This document shows, one piece after another, positions 1-7,795 of a stretch of 9,754 nucleotides of DNA. How positions within the stretch are numbered: the first letter of the stretch is position 1; each line of letters opens with the position of its first letter. The stretch covers positions 1 to 9,754 of the forward strand of contig JAJKJG010000350.1 of the NCBI GenBank assembly GCA_021154065.1, in the 5' to 3' direction. The DNA is from Methylobacterium sp. (GTDB lineage Bacteria > Pseudomonadota > Alphaproteobacteria > Rhizobiales > Beijerinckiaceae). The notes under the pieces were generated by a model. It was not told the DNA's origin. It was given only the letters and a program-made list of their open reading frames with translations, and searched no databases. Made by a program: the position numbers and the translations under genes.

Positions 1-609
1 CGTCGCCGCCGTCGCCGCGGACGCGGCGGCGAGCCGCGCGAGGAGCGCCTCGATGCCGCCGGCGCACCTGAGGGCGCCGGCGCCGAGGACGAGCTGAACG
101 GCGACGAGGAAACCTCCGAGGGTGAGGCGGCGGAGAGGGCGCAGGACGCCGCGCCGCCGCGCGCCGAGGGATCGGACGAGCGCCCCCGCGGGCGCCGCGA
201 CCGGCATCGGCGGGGCCGGGACCGCTGGCGCGATCGGGAGGACCGCGGCCGCGACGGACGCGAGCCGCGCCCGGAGGCTGGTGCTTCCGAGGCGCCGGCC
301 GAGGCGGCAGCGCCGGAGTTCGCCCCGGAGTTCGCCCGAGAGTTCGGCCATGAGCCGCGCGGCGAGGAGCCTGTCGCAGCGGACCGCGCTGCCGAGGCAC
401 CTTTCACCGAGGCGGCACCAGCGCGCGCGCCAGCGGAAGCCGCCGCCGTTCCGAACGGCGCCGACGTGCCGCAAGCGCCCGAGGAGCCGGCGCGGCCTTC
501 GGCGCCGGAGCCGGAGCCCGTCGCGGTCGTGCTGACGCCGCCCGATCCCGACCGCCCGAAGCGCGCCGGCTGGTGGTCGAAGGCGAAGGCGGCGCTCGGC
601 GGGTCCTAG
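1..609 (+). CDS. rne: Ribonuclease E, C-terminal tail (partial, 5' end outside window)
   Basis: Frame 1 is open from the first base to a TAG at 607-609 and gives 202 residues with no internal start needed, so this is the 3' end of a longer gene. The protein is low-complexity and charged: an Arg block at residues 1-10, an acidic Glu/Asp-rich stretch around 30-50, a second Arg/Asp-rich block around 65-95, then an Ala/Pro/Glu-rich linker with a small PEFA-PEFA-REF repeat. It ends in DPDRPKRAGWWSK followed by nine residues. Arg-rich and acidic microdomains plus a terminal Gly-Trp-Trp (190-192 of the fragment) are typical of the RNase E scaffold tail in alphaproteobacteria; in Caulobacter the GWW motif is known to dock PNPase. 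The catalytic S1/DNase I-like half lies upstream and is not seen. The assignment rests on composition and the GWW end, because such tails are poorly conserved. Confidence 0.8.
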   Translation, partial: RRRRRRGRGGEPREERLDAAGAPEGAGAEDELNGDEETSEGEAAERAQDAAPPRAEGSDERPRGRRDRHRRGRDRWRDREDRGRDGREPRPEAGASEAPAEAAAPEFAPEFAREFGHEPRGEEPVAADRAAEAPFTEAAPARAPAEAAAVPNGADVPQAPEEPARPSAPEPEPVAVVLTPPDPDRPKRAGWWSKAKAALGGS

Positions 610-626
610 GCTATCTCAGCCAAGGA

Positions 627-1823
627 CTATCTCAGCCATCCCGCGAGGCGCCGCACCGCCTCGCGGCAGTCGTCCTCGGATCCGGCGAAGGAGAAGCGCA
701 GGTAGTGCGCGCCTTCGATCGGGTCGAAATCGACGCCGGGCGTCGCCGCGACGCCGGCCTCGGCCAGCATGCGCCCCGAAAACGCGATCGAGTCGTTCGT
801 GAACCGCGCCACGTCGGCGTAGACGTAGAAGGCGCCGTCGACGGGGTGCATGTCCGTCAGCCCGAGCCGCGGCAGCTCGTCGAGCAGCATGGCCCGGTTT
901 CGGGCATACCCCTCGCGCACCGCCTCGAGCTCGTCGCGGCCGTCGAAGGCGGCGAGCGCCGCGACCTGCGACAGGTAGGGCGGCGAGATGTAGAGGTTCT
1001 GCGCCAGCCGCTCGATCGGCCGCACCAGGCTTTGCGGCACAACGATCCAGCCGACGCGCCACCCCGTCATGCAGTAGTACTTGGAGAAGGAGTTGATCGC
1101 GACGGCGTCGTCGTCGAAGGCGAGCGCGGTCGTGGCCGGCGCGGCGTAGGTCAGGCCGTGGTAGATCTCGTCCGACACGAACCACAAGCCGAGCTCCCGG
1201 CAGGTCTCGCCGAGCCGCGCCAGGGCCGCGGCCCCGATCATCGTCCCCGAGGGATTCGCCGGGCTCATGGCGAGCACCCCTGCGAGCGGCGCTTCGCGGT
1301 GCGCTCGGGCGACGGCCTCGGCGGTCATGATCCAGCCCTCGGCCTTCGTCAGCGGGATCGTGACCGGCGCAAGGTCGAGCGCCGCCAGGATGTTGCGGTA
1401 GGCCGGATAGCCCGGCGCCGTGATCGCCACCCGGTCGCCTGGATCGAACAGGCTCAGGAAGGCGAGCACGAAGCCGGCCGACGAGCCCGTCGTCACGATC
1501 ACCCGCTCCGGGGCGAGGCTGACCCCGTACGCCTCGCGGTAGTGGCGGGCGATGCGCTCCCGGAGCGGGGCGATGCCGAGCGCCTCGGTGTAGCCGATGC
1601 GCCCGTCATCGAGCGCCGCCCTGGCGGCCTCCCGGGCGGCGCGCGGCGCGGGTGCCGAGGGCTGGCCGACCTCCATGTGAATGACCGAATCCCCTCGCCT
1701 TTCTTTTGCCGCGGCCGCCGCCAAGACATCCATGGCGAGGAACGGCGCGACGCGATCGAGCCGCCGCGCCAGCGACAGGGACGGGACAGGGGGTTTCTTC
1801 TTTGGCGACAGGATCGGCTGCAC
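627..1823 (-). CDS. PLP-dependent class I/II aminotransferase
   Basis: A fold-type I aminotransferase of the AspC/AlaT-like group, about 398 residues and cytosolic; the amino donor and acceptor cannot be told from sequence. Visible motifs, numbered from the chosen start, are HMEVGQP (49-55), GYTEALG (77-83), SPANPSG with Asn190, the PLP-ring pair in SDEIYHG (Asp218, Tyr221), the Schiff-base lysine in NSFSKYY (Lys248), TGWRVGW (253-259) and the carboxylate-binding arginine in HYLRFSF (Arg376). Start choice: the frame stays open far upstream into the opposite-strand dsbA-like gene, so a downstream start is needed. GTG at 1823 keeps the usual segment before FLAMDV and has a GAGGGG about 13 nt upstream. 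ATG at 1733 would trim 30 residues and has no Shine-Dalgarno. It converges on rne with only 17 bp between stops, and is divergent from the dsbA-like gene. Family is certain; the start is moderately sure. Confidence 0.9.
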   Translation of the reverse strand: MQPILSPKKKPPVPSLSLARRLDRVAPFLAMDVLAAAAAKERRGDSVIHMEVGQPSAPAPRAAREAARAALDDGRIGYTEALGIAPLRERIARHYREAYGVSLAPERVIVTTGSSAGFVLAFLSLFDPGDRVAITAPGYPAYRNILAALDLAPVTIPLTKAEGWIMTAEAVARAHREAPLAGVLAMSPANPSGTMIGAAALARLGETCRELGLWFVSDEIYHGLTYAAPATTALAFDDDAVAINSFSKYYCMTGWRVGWIVVPQSLVRPIERLAQNLYISPPYLSQVAALAAFDGRDELEAVREGYARNRAMLLDELPRLGLTDMHPVDGAFYVYADVARFTNDSIAFSGRMLAEAGVAATPGVDFDPIEGAHYLRFSFAGSEDDCREAVRRLAGWLR

Positions 1824-1962
1824 CGGGGGTGAGTAGCCCCTCGGTCCGGCGGGCTCAAGCGGGCTTGCGGCGGGCGATCGCGCCGGCGGCGAGCGCCTTG
1901 CCACCTGGCGAACGCCCGCCCGCCGGGTAAAATCTGAGCGAGCCGCGACGGTTTCTTTACGA

Positions 1963-1974
1963 TGGAAGCTTCCA
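1963..1974. promoter_or_regulatory. Perfect 12-bp palindrome in divergent intergenic region
   Basis: TGGAAGCTTCCA reads identically on both strands. It lies in the 213-bp gap between the divergent aminotransferase (start 1823) and the dsbA-like gene (start 2037), about 63 bp before the latter. The flanks are locally AT-richer than the surroundings (GGGTAAAATCT, GTTTCTTTACG), as expected of a promoter region. A dimeric repressor site is possible, but no -35/-10 pair could be assigned with confidence and no second copy was seen. Confidence 0.25.
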
Positions 1975-2024
1975 CTGCCGGCCGAAGCAGGCCACACCCG
2001 GCTCGGCGAGAGCCCGAGCCGCCC

Positions 2025-2030
2025 GAAGGA
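2025..2030 (+). promoter_or_regulatory. Ribosome-binding site fixing the dsbA-like start
   Basis: GAAGGA lies 6 nt before the ATG at 2037. It decides against the in-frame upstream ATG at 1962, which would put 25 polar, Arg/Pro-rich residues in front of a clear signal peptide. Confidence 0.7.
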
Positions 2031-2036
2031 CGAGCC

Positions 2037-2810
2037 ATGAACCTCCGATCTGCACCGTTTGCCCGCTGCCTCGCGCTCGCCGGCGCGCTTGCGCTCGCCG
2101 GTCCCGCCGTGGCCCAGGCGCCCTTCACGCCGGAGCAGCGCCAGGCGATCGGCGACGTCGTGCGCGAGTATCTCTTGAAGAACCCGGAGGTTCTGCAGGA
2201 GGCGATGACCGAGCTCGAGCGCCGCCAGCAGGAGACCCAGAAGGCGGCCCAGGCCGCGGCGCTCGGCCAGTCTCGCGACGCGCTGCTCAACGGCGCGAAC
2301 GACTTCGCGGCCGGCAACCCGTCCGGCGACCTCACCCTGGTCGAGTTCTTCGACTACAATTGCGGCTACTGCAAACGCGCGCTTACCGATCTGCAGGCGC
2401 TGATCAAGGGCGACCCGAAGATCAGGGTCGTGCTGAAGGATTTCCCGGTCCTGGGACCGGATTCGGTCGAGGCGAGCCGGGCGGCGCTTGCCGTCAAGCG
2501 CCAGCTCAAGGGCGAGAAGCTGTTCGAGTACCACGTCAAGCTCATGGAGACCCGCGGCCGGGTCAACGGCGAGCGCGCCATCGCCCTCGCCAAGGACATG
2601 GGGGTCGACGTCGCGAAGCTGCAAAAGGACATGGAATCGCCTGCCGTGAAGGCGACGATCCAGGAGAACGTCGTGCTCGGCGACAAGCTCGGCCTCTCGG
2701 GCACGCCGGCTTTCGTCGTTGGCGACGAGGTCATCTCCGGTGCGGTCGGGCTCGAGCCGATGCGCAAGACCGTTGCCGGGGTGAGGCAGTGCGGCCGGGC
2801 AGTGTGCTGA
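2037..2810 (+). CDS. Periplasmic DsbA/ScsC-like thiol-disulfide oxidoreductase
   Basis: A 257-residue secreted thioredoxin-fold protein likely to form, isomerise or reduce disulfides in periplasmic proteins. Residues 1-28 are a signal peptide (Arg4 and Arg10, a Leu/Ala core, cleavage near AVAQA). Residues 29-75 form a helical Gln/Glu/Ala-rich segment beginning FTPEQRQAIGDVVREYL and continuing as a possible coiled coil; this resembles the N-terminal oligomerisation region of ScsC-type proteins (DsbA_N). The thioredoxin domain follows: VEFFDYNCGYC with active-site CGYC at 109-112, KDFPVLGP (134-141), and the cis-proline loop SGTPAF (Thr223-Pro224). The C-terminus carries two more cysteines, Cys252 and Cys257, in CGRAVC. 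The gene is divergent from the aminotransferase and 123 bp upstream of aroQ, so co-transcription with aroQ is possible but unproven. DsbA-like versus DsbC/ScsC-like activity cannot be settled from sequence. Confidence 0.92.
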   Translation: MNLRSAPFARCLALAGALALAGPAVAQAPFTPEQRQAIGDVVREYLLKNPEVLQEAMTELERRQQETQKAAQAAALGQSRDALLNGANDFAAGNPSGDLTLVEFFDYNCGYCKRALTDLQALIKGDPKIRVVLKDFPVLGPDSVEASRAALAVKRQLKGEKLFEYHVKLMETRGRVNGERAIALAKDMGVDVAKLQKDMESPAVKATIQENVVLGDKLGLSGTPAFVVGDEVISGAVGLEPMRKTVAGVRQCGRAVC

Positions 2811-2933
2811 AGACGACCGTCGCCTTGGCCCGCAAGGCGGGGGATTGCTGAGCGCTCCCCTTCCCCCCCATCCGCCCTTCGACTAAGACAGCGCGGCTGC
2901 TGGCGTGCGCCGGCGTCGGAAGCGTCCCCTTAG

Positions 2934-3389
2934 ATGATCGCCGTTCACGTCCTCAACGGCCCGAACCTCAACCTCCTCGGCCGGCGCGAGCCGAACATCT
3001 ACGGCGCCCTGACCCTGGCGGAGATCGAGCGTCGGTTGCAGGAGCACGCCGAGCGGGCCGGCATCACGCTCACCTGCCGGCAGTCGAACACCGAGGGCGA
3101 GCTCGCGACCTGGATCCAGGAAGCCGGCCTCGCCGGTGCCGGCGTCGTGATCAACGCCGGCGCCTACACCCACACCTCGATCGCTCTCCGGGACGCGATC
3201 GCGGGGAGCGGCGCCGTCGCGGTCGAGGTCCACATCTCCAACGTCTACGCCCGCGAGCCCTTCCGCCATCATTCGATGCTGGCGCCGGTCTGCGTCGGCG
3301 TGATCTGCGGCTTCGGCGTCGTGAGCTACCACCTCGGACTGGACGCCGTGAGTTCCGTCCTGCGCGAACGCGCGAAACCGAATCATTGA
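2934..3389 (+). CDS. aroQ: Type II 3-dehydroquinate dehydratase
   Basis: AroQ catalyses the third step of the shikimate pathway, the trans-dehydration of 3-dehydroquinate to 3-dehydroshikimate, as a cytosolic dodecamer. At 151 residues it is full length for the family. It opens with the typical [16 protein letters not shown]. Family residues are in place by comparison with the well-studied enzymes: Arg18 and catalytic Tyr23 in RREPNIYG, Asn74 and His80 in [10 protein letters not shown], His100 in VEVHISNV, and Arg111 in REPFRHHS. The start is the ATG that gives this N-terminus directly; its Shine-Dalgarno is weak (GGAAG about 11 nt upstream). The stop is 16 bp before accB, and the close spacing through aat suggests one transcript beginning here or at the dsbA-like gene. 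Confidence 0.97.
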   Translation: MIAVHVLNGPNLNLLGRREPNIYGALTLAEIERRLQEHAERAGITLTCRQSNTEGELATWIQEAGLAGAGVVINAGAYTHTSIALRDAIAGSGAVAVEVHISNVYAREPFRHHSMLAPVCVGVICGFGVVSYHLGLDAVSSVLRERAKPNH

Positions 3390-3405
3390 GACGGCAAGGC
3401 TTGGA

Positions 3406-3888
3406 ATGGCCAAGGACATCCCTTTCGACACCGAACTCGTGCGCGAGCTCGCGAAGCTGATCGCCGACACCGGCCTGTCCGAGATCGAGGTCGAGAAGGG
3501 CGATCTGCGCATCCGGGTTGCCCGCAACCTCGCGCCCGCCGTCACCGTCCCGGTCGCCGCGCCGGCGCCGTCGCCGGCGTCCGGCGGCAGCGCCCTGCCG
3601 GCGATCGGGACGGCGGGTCCGGCGCGCGATGCGGTCGCGCCGGCGGCGAACCACCCCGGCACGGTCCCCTCGCCGATGGTCGGCACCGCCTACCGCAAAG
3701 CCTCGCCGGACGCCAAGAACTTCATCGAGATCGGCTCGCGGGTCGAGGCCGGCGACAAGCTCCTGCTGATCGAGGCGATGAAGACCTTCAACGACATCAC
3801 GGCGCCGCGCGCCGGCGTCGTCACCGCGATCTTCGTCGAGGACGGAACGCCGGTCGAGTACGGCGAGCCGCTTCTCGTGATCGAGTGA
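3406..3888 (+). CDS. accB: Acetyl-CoA carboxylase biotin carboxyl carrier protein (BCCP)
   Basis: BCCP carries biotin on a lysine and shuttles the carboxyl group from biotin carboxylase to the carboxyltransferase, the first committed step of fatty-acid synthesis. It has 160 residues, close to the usual length of about 156. Order of parts: a charged N-terminal dimerisation/AccC-contact segment (1-41, with the family phrase [13 protein letters not shown]), a flexible Ala/Pro linker (42-86), and the biotinyl domain from SPMVGTAY (89-96) to the end. The biotinylation site is Lys126 in IEAMKTFND. An insertion of the BCCP thumb type is present ([13 protein letters not shown]). accC starts 20 bp downstream, the usual accBC pairing. 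An AAGG lies about 10 nt before the ATG. Confidence 0.97.
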   Translation: MAKDIPFDTELVRELAKLIADTGLSEIEVEKGDLRIRVARNLAPAVTVPVAAPAPSPASGGSALPAIGTAGPARDAVAPAANHPGTVPSPMVGTAYRKASPDAKNFIEIGSRVEAGDKLLLIEAMKTFNDITAPRAGVVTAIFVEDGTPVEYGEPLLVIE

Positions 3889-3908
3889 TCGGCGGGCGCG
3901 CCGGTCAG

Positions 3909-5264
3909 ATGTTCGACAAGATCCTCATCGCGAACCGGGGCGAGATCGCGCTGCGCATCCTGCGCGCCGCAAAAGAGCTCGGCATCGCGACCGTCGCCGT
4001 CCACTCGACCGCCGACGCCGACGCCATGCATGTGCGGCTCGCCGACGAGAGCGTGTGCATCGGGCCGCCGCCCGCCCGCGACAGCTATCTCAACATCCCG
4101 ACCCTGATCGCAGCCTGCGAGATCACCGGCGCCGACGCGGTCCATCCCGGCTACGGCTTCCTGTCCGAGAACGCGCGCTTTGCCGAGGTCCTGGCCTGGC
4201 ACCACATCACCTTCATCGGCCCCAAGGCCGAGCACATCCGGACCATGGGCGACAAGATCGAGGCGAAGCGCACGGCAAAGCGCCTCGGCATCCCCTGCGT
4301 GCCGGGCTCCGAGGGGGCCATCACCGAGGAAGCCGAGGCCAGGAAGATCGCCGCCGAGATCGGCTATCCGGTGCTGATCAAAGCCGCGGCCGGGGGCGGC
4401 GGGCGCGGCATGAAGGTCGCGCGCTCGGAGGAAGACCTCGCCCATGCGCTCGGCACCGCGCGGACGGAGGCGATGGCCGCCTTCGGCGACGACGCGGTCT
4501 ACATCGAGAAGTACCTGGCAAAGCCGCGCCACATCGAGATCCAGGTGCTCGGCGACGGCAACGGCGACGCGATCCATCTTGGCGAGCGCGATTGCTCGCT
4601 CCAGCGCCGGCATCAGAAGGTCTGGGAGGAGGGCCCCTCCCCCGCCCTCAACGCCGCCGAGCGCCAGCGCATCGGCGGCATCGTCGCGGCGGCGATGCGG
4701 GAGCTGAGATACGCCGGCGCCGGCACCGTGGAGTTCCTCTACGAGGATGGACAGTTCTACTTCATCGAGATGAACACGCGCATCCAGGTCGAGCATCCGG
4801 TGACCGAGATGATCACCGGCATCGACCTCGTCAACGAGCAGATCAAGGTCGCGGCCGGCTCGCCGATCTCGGTCAAGCAGGACGAGCTTCCGATCGAGGG
4901 CCACGCCATCGAATGCCGGATCAACGCCGAGCATCCCTCGACCTTCCGCCCCTCCCCCGGCCAGATCACCTATTTCCATCCGCCGGGGGGACTGGGCGTG
5001 CGCGTCGATTCGGCCGTCTATCAGGGCTACACGATCCCGCCCTATTACGACTCGCTCGTCGGCAAGCTGATCGTCCACGGCCGCACCCGCAACGAGTGCC
5101 TGATGCGCCTGCGGCGCTCGCTCGACGAGTTCGTCGTCGACGGCGTCGACACGACCTTGCCGCTTTTCCGGACCCTCGTGCGCAATCCGGACGTTCAAAA
5201 CGGGACCTACGACATCCACTGGCTTGAAACTTTCCTGAAAACCGGTGGAATCGAGGAGAGTTGA
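3909..5264 (+). CDS. accC: Acetyl-CoA carboxylase, biotin carboxylase subunit
   Basis: AccC carboxylates BCCP-bound biotin using ATP and bicarbonate. At 451 residues it matches the family (E. coli about 449). The N-terminal domain starts [16 protein letters not shown]. The ATP-grasp domain has Lys116, Lys158 and the flexible loop GGGGRGMK (162-169). Catalytic and metal residues are in their expected places: His208, Lys237 in RRHQKV, Glu275 and Glu287 for magnesium, and Arg291 and Glu295 in [11 protein letters not shown]. The C-terminal part has the biotin-carboxylase phrases [10 protein letters not shown] and YYDSLVGKL. An in-frame GTG at 3885 overlaps the accB stop and would add eight residues; ATG 3909 is preferred because it gives the family's exact N-terminus. 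Its partner accB lies immediately upstream; accA and accD are not in the window. Confidence 0.98.
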   Translation: MFDKILIANRGEIALRILRAAKELGIATVAVHSTADADAMHVRLADESVCIGPPPARDSYLNIPTLIAACEITGADAVHPGYGFLSENARFAEVLAWHHITFIGPKAEHIRTMGDKIEAKRTAKRLGIPCVPGSEGAITEEAEARKIAAEIGYPVLIKAAAGGGGRGMKVARSEEDLAHALGTARTEAMAAFGDDAVYIEKYLAKPRHIEIQVLGDGNGDAIHLGERDCSLQRRHQKVWEEGPSPALNAAERQRIGGIVAAAMRELRYAGAGTVEFLYEDGQFYFIEMNTRIQVEHPVTEMITGIDLVNEQIKVAAGSPISVKQDELPIEGHAIECRINAEHPSTFRPSPGQITYFHPPGGLGVRVDSAVYQGYTIPPYYDSLVGKLIVHGRTRNECLMRLRRSLDEFVVDGVDTTLPLFRTLVRNPDVQNGTYDIHWLETFLKTGGIEES

Positions 5265-5285
5265 GCCGGAGGCTCGCTGCAAGCC

Positions 5286-5963
5286 ATGCACGGCGGCGGA
5301 CGCATCGAGATCACGCCCGAGATCCTGCTTCGGGCCTATGCGGCCGGCATCTTCCCGATGGCCGAGGACGCCGACGATCCGACGCTGTTCTGGGTCGAGC
5401 CGCGCGAGCGCGGCGTCCTGCCGCTCGAGGCTTTCCATGTCTCGCGGCGCCTCGCCCGCACGGTGCGGTCCGACCGCTTCGAGATCCGGGTCGACGGCGA
5501 TTTCGACGCCGTCATCGAGGGCTGCGCAGGCGCCGCTGCCGGGCGCGACAAGACCTGGATCAACGCCCGCATCCGCCGCCTCTATGGCGAGCTGTTCGAC
5601 CTCGGCCACTGCCACACCGTCGAGGCTTACCGCGACGGGCGGCTCGCCGGCGCACTCTACGGCGTGCGGCTCGGGGCGGCGTTCTTCGGCGAGAGCATGT
5701 TCCACGCCGAGCGCGACGCCTCGAAGGTCGCGCTCGTGCATCTCGCGGCACGGCTTCGCGCCGGCGGCTTCAAGCTCCTCGACACGCAGTTCGTCACCGA
5801 GCACTTGGCCCAGTTCGGCGCCGTCGAGCTGCCCCGGCACGCCTACAAGCGCCTGCTCCGCGAGGCGATCGACGCTCAGGCCGACTGGCAGGCTTGGCCA
5901 AGGGAGGCGGCGATCTCGGGCGCTGAGGTCCTGCGGGTGCTCGGGACGGAGGTCCCGGCCTAG
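5286..5963 (+). CDS. aat: Leucyl/phenylalanyl-tRNA--protein transferase
   Basis: Aat transfers Leu or Phe from aminoacyl-tRNA to proteins with N-terminal Lys or Arg, marking them for ClpS/ClpAP degradation in the bacterial N-end rule. It has 225 residues, a normal length. Family motifs in order: [14 protein letters not shown] (14-27), [13 protein letters not shown] (35-47), [24 protein letters not shown] (about 90-113), FFGESMFH...SKVALVHL (133-153) and [19 protein letters not shown] (166-184). The GNAT-like core is complete. The gene starts 21 bp after accC, with a GGAGG (5268-5272) 13 nt before the ATG, a slightly long spacing, so it is probably last in the aroQ-accBC-aat unit. Its TAG overlaps the stop of the opposing DUF2155 gene. 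Confidence 0.96.
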   Translation: MHGGGRIEITPEILLRAYAAGIFPMAEDADDPTLFWVEPRERGVLPLEAFHVSRRLARTVRSDRFEIRVDGDFDAVIEGCAGAAAGRDKTWINARIRRLYGELFDLGHCHTVEAYRDGRLAGALYGVRLGAAFFGESMFHAERDASKVALVHLAARLRAGGFKLLDTQFVTEHLAQFGAVELPRHAYKRLLREAIDAQADWQAWPREAAISGAEVLRVLGTEVPA

Positions 5964-6601
5964 CGGTTGCCACCGGAGGGGTCGAAGCCGCCGCCGCCCG
6001 GGTTCGTCGGGAAGAAGCGGCGGGTCGGCTGCTGGGGCGGCTGCACCGGAACGCCGCGCGGCGGCGGCACGTCGAGCCGGCCATCCTGCGGCAAGCCGGC
6101 GGGCGAAACCTGCGGCGCCGGCTGCGCCGTCTGGCGCCGCCCGCGATCGCGGCCGGTCGAGGGGACCGGGGTCGCGTCCGGATCCTTCGCCTCGACGATG
6201 ACCTCCTGCCCGCCTTTGCACTCCGTCAGCCAGATGTCGTAGATCGGGTGCTCGATGCCGTGCAGGCCGGGGCTCGAGGCGAACATCCAGCCCGTGAAGA
6301 CCCGGCGGTACTTGTTCTCGAGCGTGACCTCGTCGACCTCGACGAAGGTCGTCGTCTGCGGGCTCTCGGTCGGCGGGCGCGAATAGCACACCCGCGGCGT
6401 CATCTGGAGCGCGCCGAACTGCACCGTCTCGTCGACCTCGACCTCGAAGGAGATGATCCGGCCGGTGATCTTGTCGAGGCCGGAGAACACCGCCGTCGGG
6501 TTCTTGATCTTGTCGGCCCGCGCCGCGCCGGCTGACGCGACGAGAAATCCCGCGGCGAGGGCGGCGCTGAGGCGTCCGAGGGTCATCAAATCCGTCCGCA
6601 T
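5960..6601 (-). CDS. Secreted DUF2155 domain protein
   Basis: A DUF2155-family protein (function not established), 213 residues from the ATG at 6601. An N-terminal signal peptide is visible (hydrophobic 11-27, cleavage near ARA, 27-29). The conserved core spans about 30-130: [20 protein letters not shown], the [19 protein letters not shown] strand region (Cys72), [40 protein letters not shown] (Cys128). Cys72 and Cys128 could form a disulfide, in keeping with export. Residues about 140-213 are a Pro/Gln/Arg-rich low-complexity tail ending in a Gly/Asn-rich stretch. A second ATG at 6586 has a nearby GGA and also leaves a workable signal peptide, so the start is uncertain by five residues. It converges on aat with overlapping stops. 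From memory, relatives often sit next to aat and an NDUFA12-type gene; the latter is absent here. Confidence 0.9.
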   Translation of the reverse strand: MRTDLMTLGRLSAALAAGFLVASAGAARADKIKNPTAVFSGLDKITGRIISFEVEVDETVQFGALQMTPRVCYSRPPTESPQTTTFVEVDEVTLENKYRRVFTGWMFASSPGLHGIEHPIYDIWLTECKGGQEVIVEAKDPDATPVPSTGRDRGRRQTAQPAPQVSPAGLPQDGRLDVPPPRGVPVQPPQQPTRRFFPTNPGGGGFDPSGGNR

Positions 6602-6844
6602 CCCGGCGCGGGCCCCTCTCCGGGCCTGTCTTTTCGCGCGTCGGCCCGGTTAACACGCGAACCGTGATGGAAAAAGGGCAGCAAACCGGGGCCGCCGAGG
6701 GTGTCGTCCGTGTGTTTGTGCCGGAAACGGGTGGCGCCCGAGCTCCGCAGCCCCGATATGATGGGCCGGCCCGGAACGATGAGCGCCCCGCCCAAGTTGC
6801 CTCCGGACCGCGGCCGCCCCCAGCGCCGCTGCCTCTGAGTCGTC

Positions 6845-7795
6845 ATGAAACCCCTGAGCGTCCGCCACACCACCTCCTACCGCTATGCGCGCCCGGTGCG
6901 CTTCGGGCCGCATCGGCTGATGCTGCGGCCCCGCGACAGCCACGATCTGCGGCTCGTGCGCACCGAGCTTGCGCTCTCGCCCGCGGCCGAGCTTCGCTGG
7001 CTCCACGACGTGTTCGGGAACTCGGTCGCGATCGCGACCTTCCACGAGCCGGCGAGCGAGCTTCGCATCGAGAGCACGCTGCACCTCGAGCGCTACGCCC
7101 TCGACCGGCCGGTCTTCGAGCTCGATCCCGACGCGGCGAGCTACCCTTTCGTCTATTCGAGCGAGGACCGCAGCGATCTCGGGCGCCATATCGAGCGCCA
7201 CTCGCCCGACCCGAACGGCGTCATCGATCACTGGGCCAAGAGCTTCGTGACCGAAAAGCCGATGGACACGCTCCAGCTCCTGTCGAGCATCAACGCCTCG
7301 ATCAAGGCGCACTTCGCCTACGCGACCCGCGATGAGGAAGGGACGCAGACGCCGGCCGCGACCCTCGAGCGCCACAGCGGCACCTGCCGCGACTACGCCT
7401 TCCTGATGATCGAGGCGGCGCGCAGCCTCGGCTTCGGCGCCCGCTTCGTCACCGGCTACCTCTATGACCCGAAGCTCGACGGCGGGCGCGACGACGGCAC
7501 CACCGGCGCCGGCGCGACCCATGCCTGGTGCGAGATCTACCTGCCGGGCGCCGGATGGGTGGAGTACGATCCGACGAACGCGCTCATCGGCAGCGCCGCG
7601 CTCGTCCGCGTCGCCGTGACCCGCGATCCGTCGCAGGCGGCGCCGATCTCGGGCAGCTATATCGGTGCGCCGGAGGATTATCTCGGCATGCAGGTCGAGG
7701 TCGCGGTCACCTCCGGCGACGCCTCGGACGACGCCGCGGCGGCGGAGAGCTACGCGATGCCGGCAGAACGCCGGGCGGCGGGGTGGCGGGCATGA
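6845..7795 (+). CDS. Transglutaminase-like cysteine peptidase family protein (N-terminal beta domain plus core)
   Basis: A 316-residue cytosolic-looking protein (no signal peptide or membrane segment). Residues 1-90 match the bacterial transglutaminase-like N-terminal region: VRHTTSYRYARPVRFGPHRLMLRPRDS, then LRWLHDVFGNSVAIATF. The transglutaminase/peptidase core follows with a complete Cys-His-Asp triad: Cys181 in HSGTCRDYAFLMIEAARSLG, His226 in GATHAWCEIYLPGAGW, and Asp242 in VEYDPTN. The C-terminal 40 residues are Ala/Asp-rich. Such proteins may be proteases, amidases or cross-linkers; the substrate is unknown. Only a weak GAG lies before the ATG. The 243-bp gap to the divergent DUF2155 gene (6602-6844) holds no other gene I can support and no convincing promoter pair. 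The gene overlaps the next by ATGA, so the two are co-translated. Confidence 0.93.
   Translation: MKPLSVRHTTSYRYARPVRFGPHRLMLRPRDSHDLRLVRTELALSPAAELRWLHDVFGNSVAIATFHEPASELRIESTLHLERYALDRPVFELDPDAASYPFVYSSEDRSDLGRHIERHSPDPNGVIDHWAKSFVTEKPMDTLQLLSSINASIKAHFAYATRDEEGTQTPAATLERHSGTCRDYAFLMIEAARSLGFGARFVTGYLYDPKLDGGRDDGTTGAGATHAWCEIYLPGAGWVEYDPTNALIGSAALVRVAVTRDPSQAAPISGSYIGAPEDYLGMQVEVAVTSGDASDDAAAAESYAMPAERRAAGWRA

Noticed and set aside
573..1832. A 419-codon open frame on the plus strand opposite the aminotransferase
   Set aside because: The opposite strand carries a full PLP aminotransferase; this frame has no recognisable domain and an Arg/Gly/Val-heavy make-up.
1962..2036. Upstream ATG extending the dsbA-like protein by 25 residues
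   Set aside because: The extension would bury the signal peptide behind a Pro/Arg-rich stretch, and the ATG at 2037 has a much better ribosome-binding site.
2821..2841. Possible terminator hairpin after the dsbA-like gene (CGCCTT/AAGGCG or CCCGC/GCGGG)
   Set aside because: Only a 5-6 bp stem with two competing pairings and no following T-run; such stems are common by chance at this GC content.
3885..3908. GTG start for accC overlapping the accB stop
   Set aside because: The family N-terminus begins exactly at the ATG at 3909; the eight added residues match nothing.
3690..6656. A 988-codon open frame on the minus strand across accB, accC, aat and DUF2155
   Set aside because: It is antisense to three genes with complete catalytic motifs and reads as low-complexity Arg/Asp/Gly/Val-rich protein, a typical GC-rich shadow frame.
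6757..6762. TATGAT as a -10 box for the transglutaminase-like gene
   Set aside because: No -35-like hexamer at 16-18 bp upstream; a lone six-base match is not enough.
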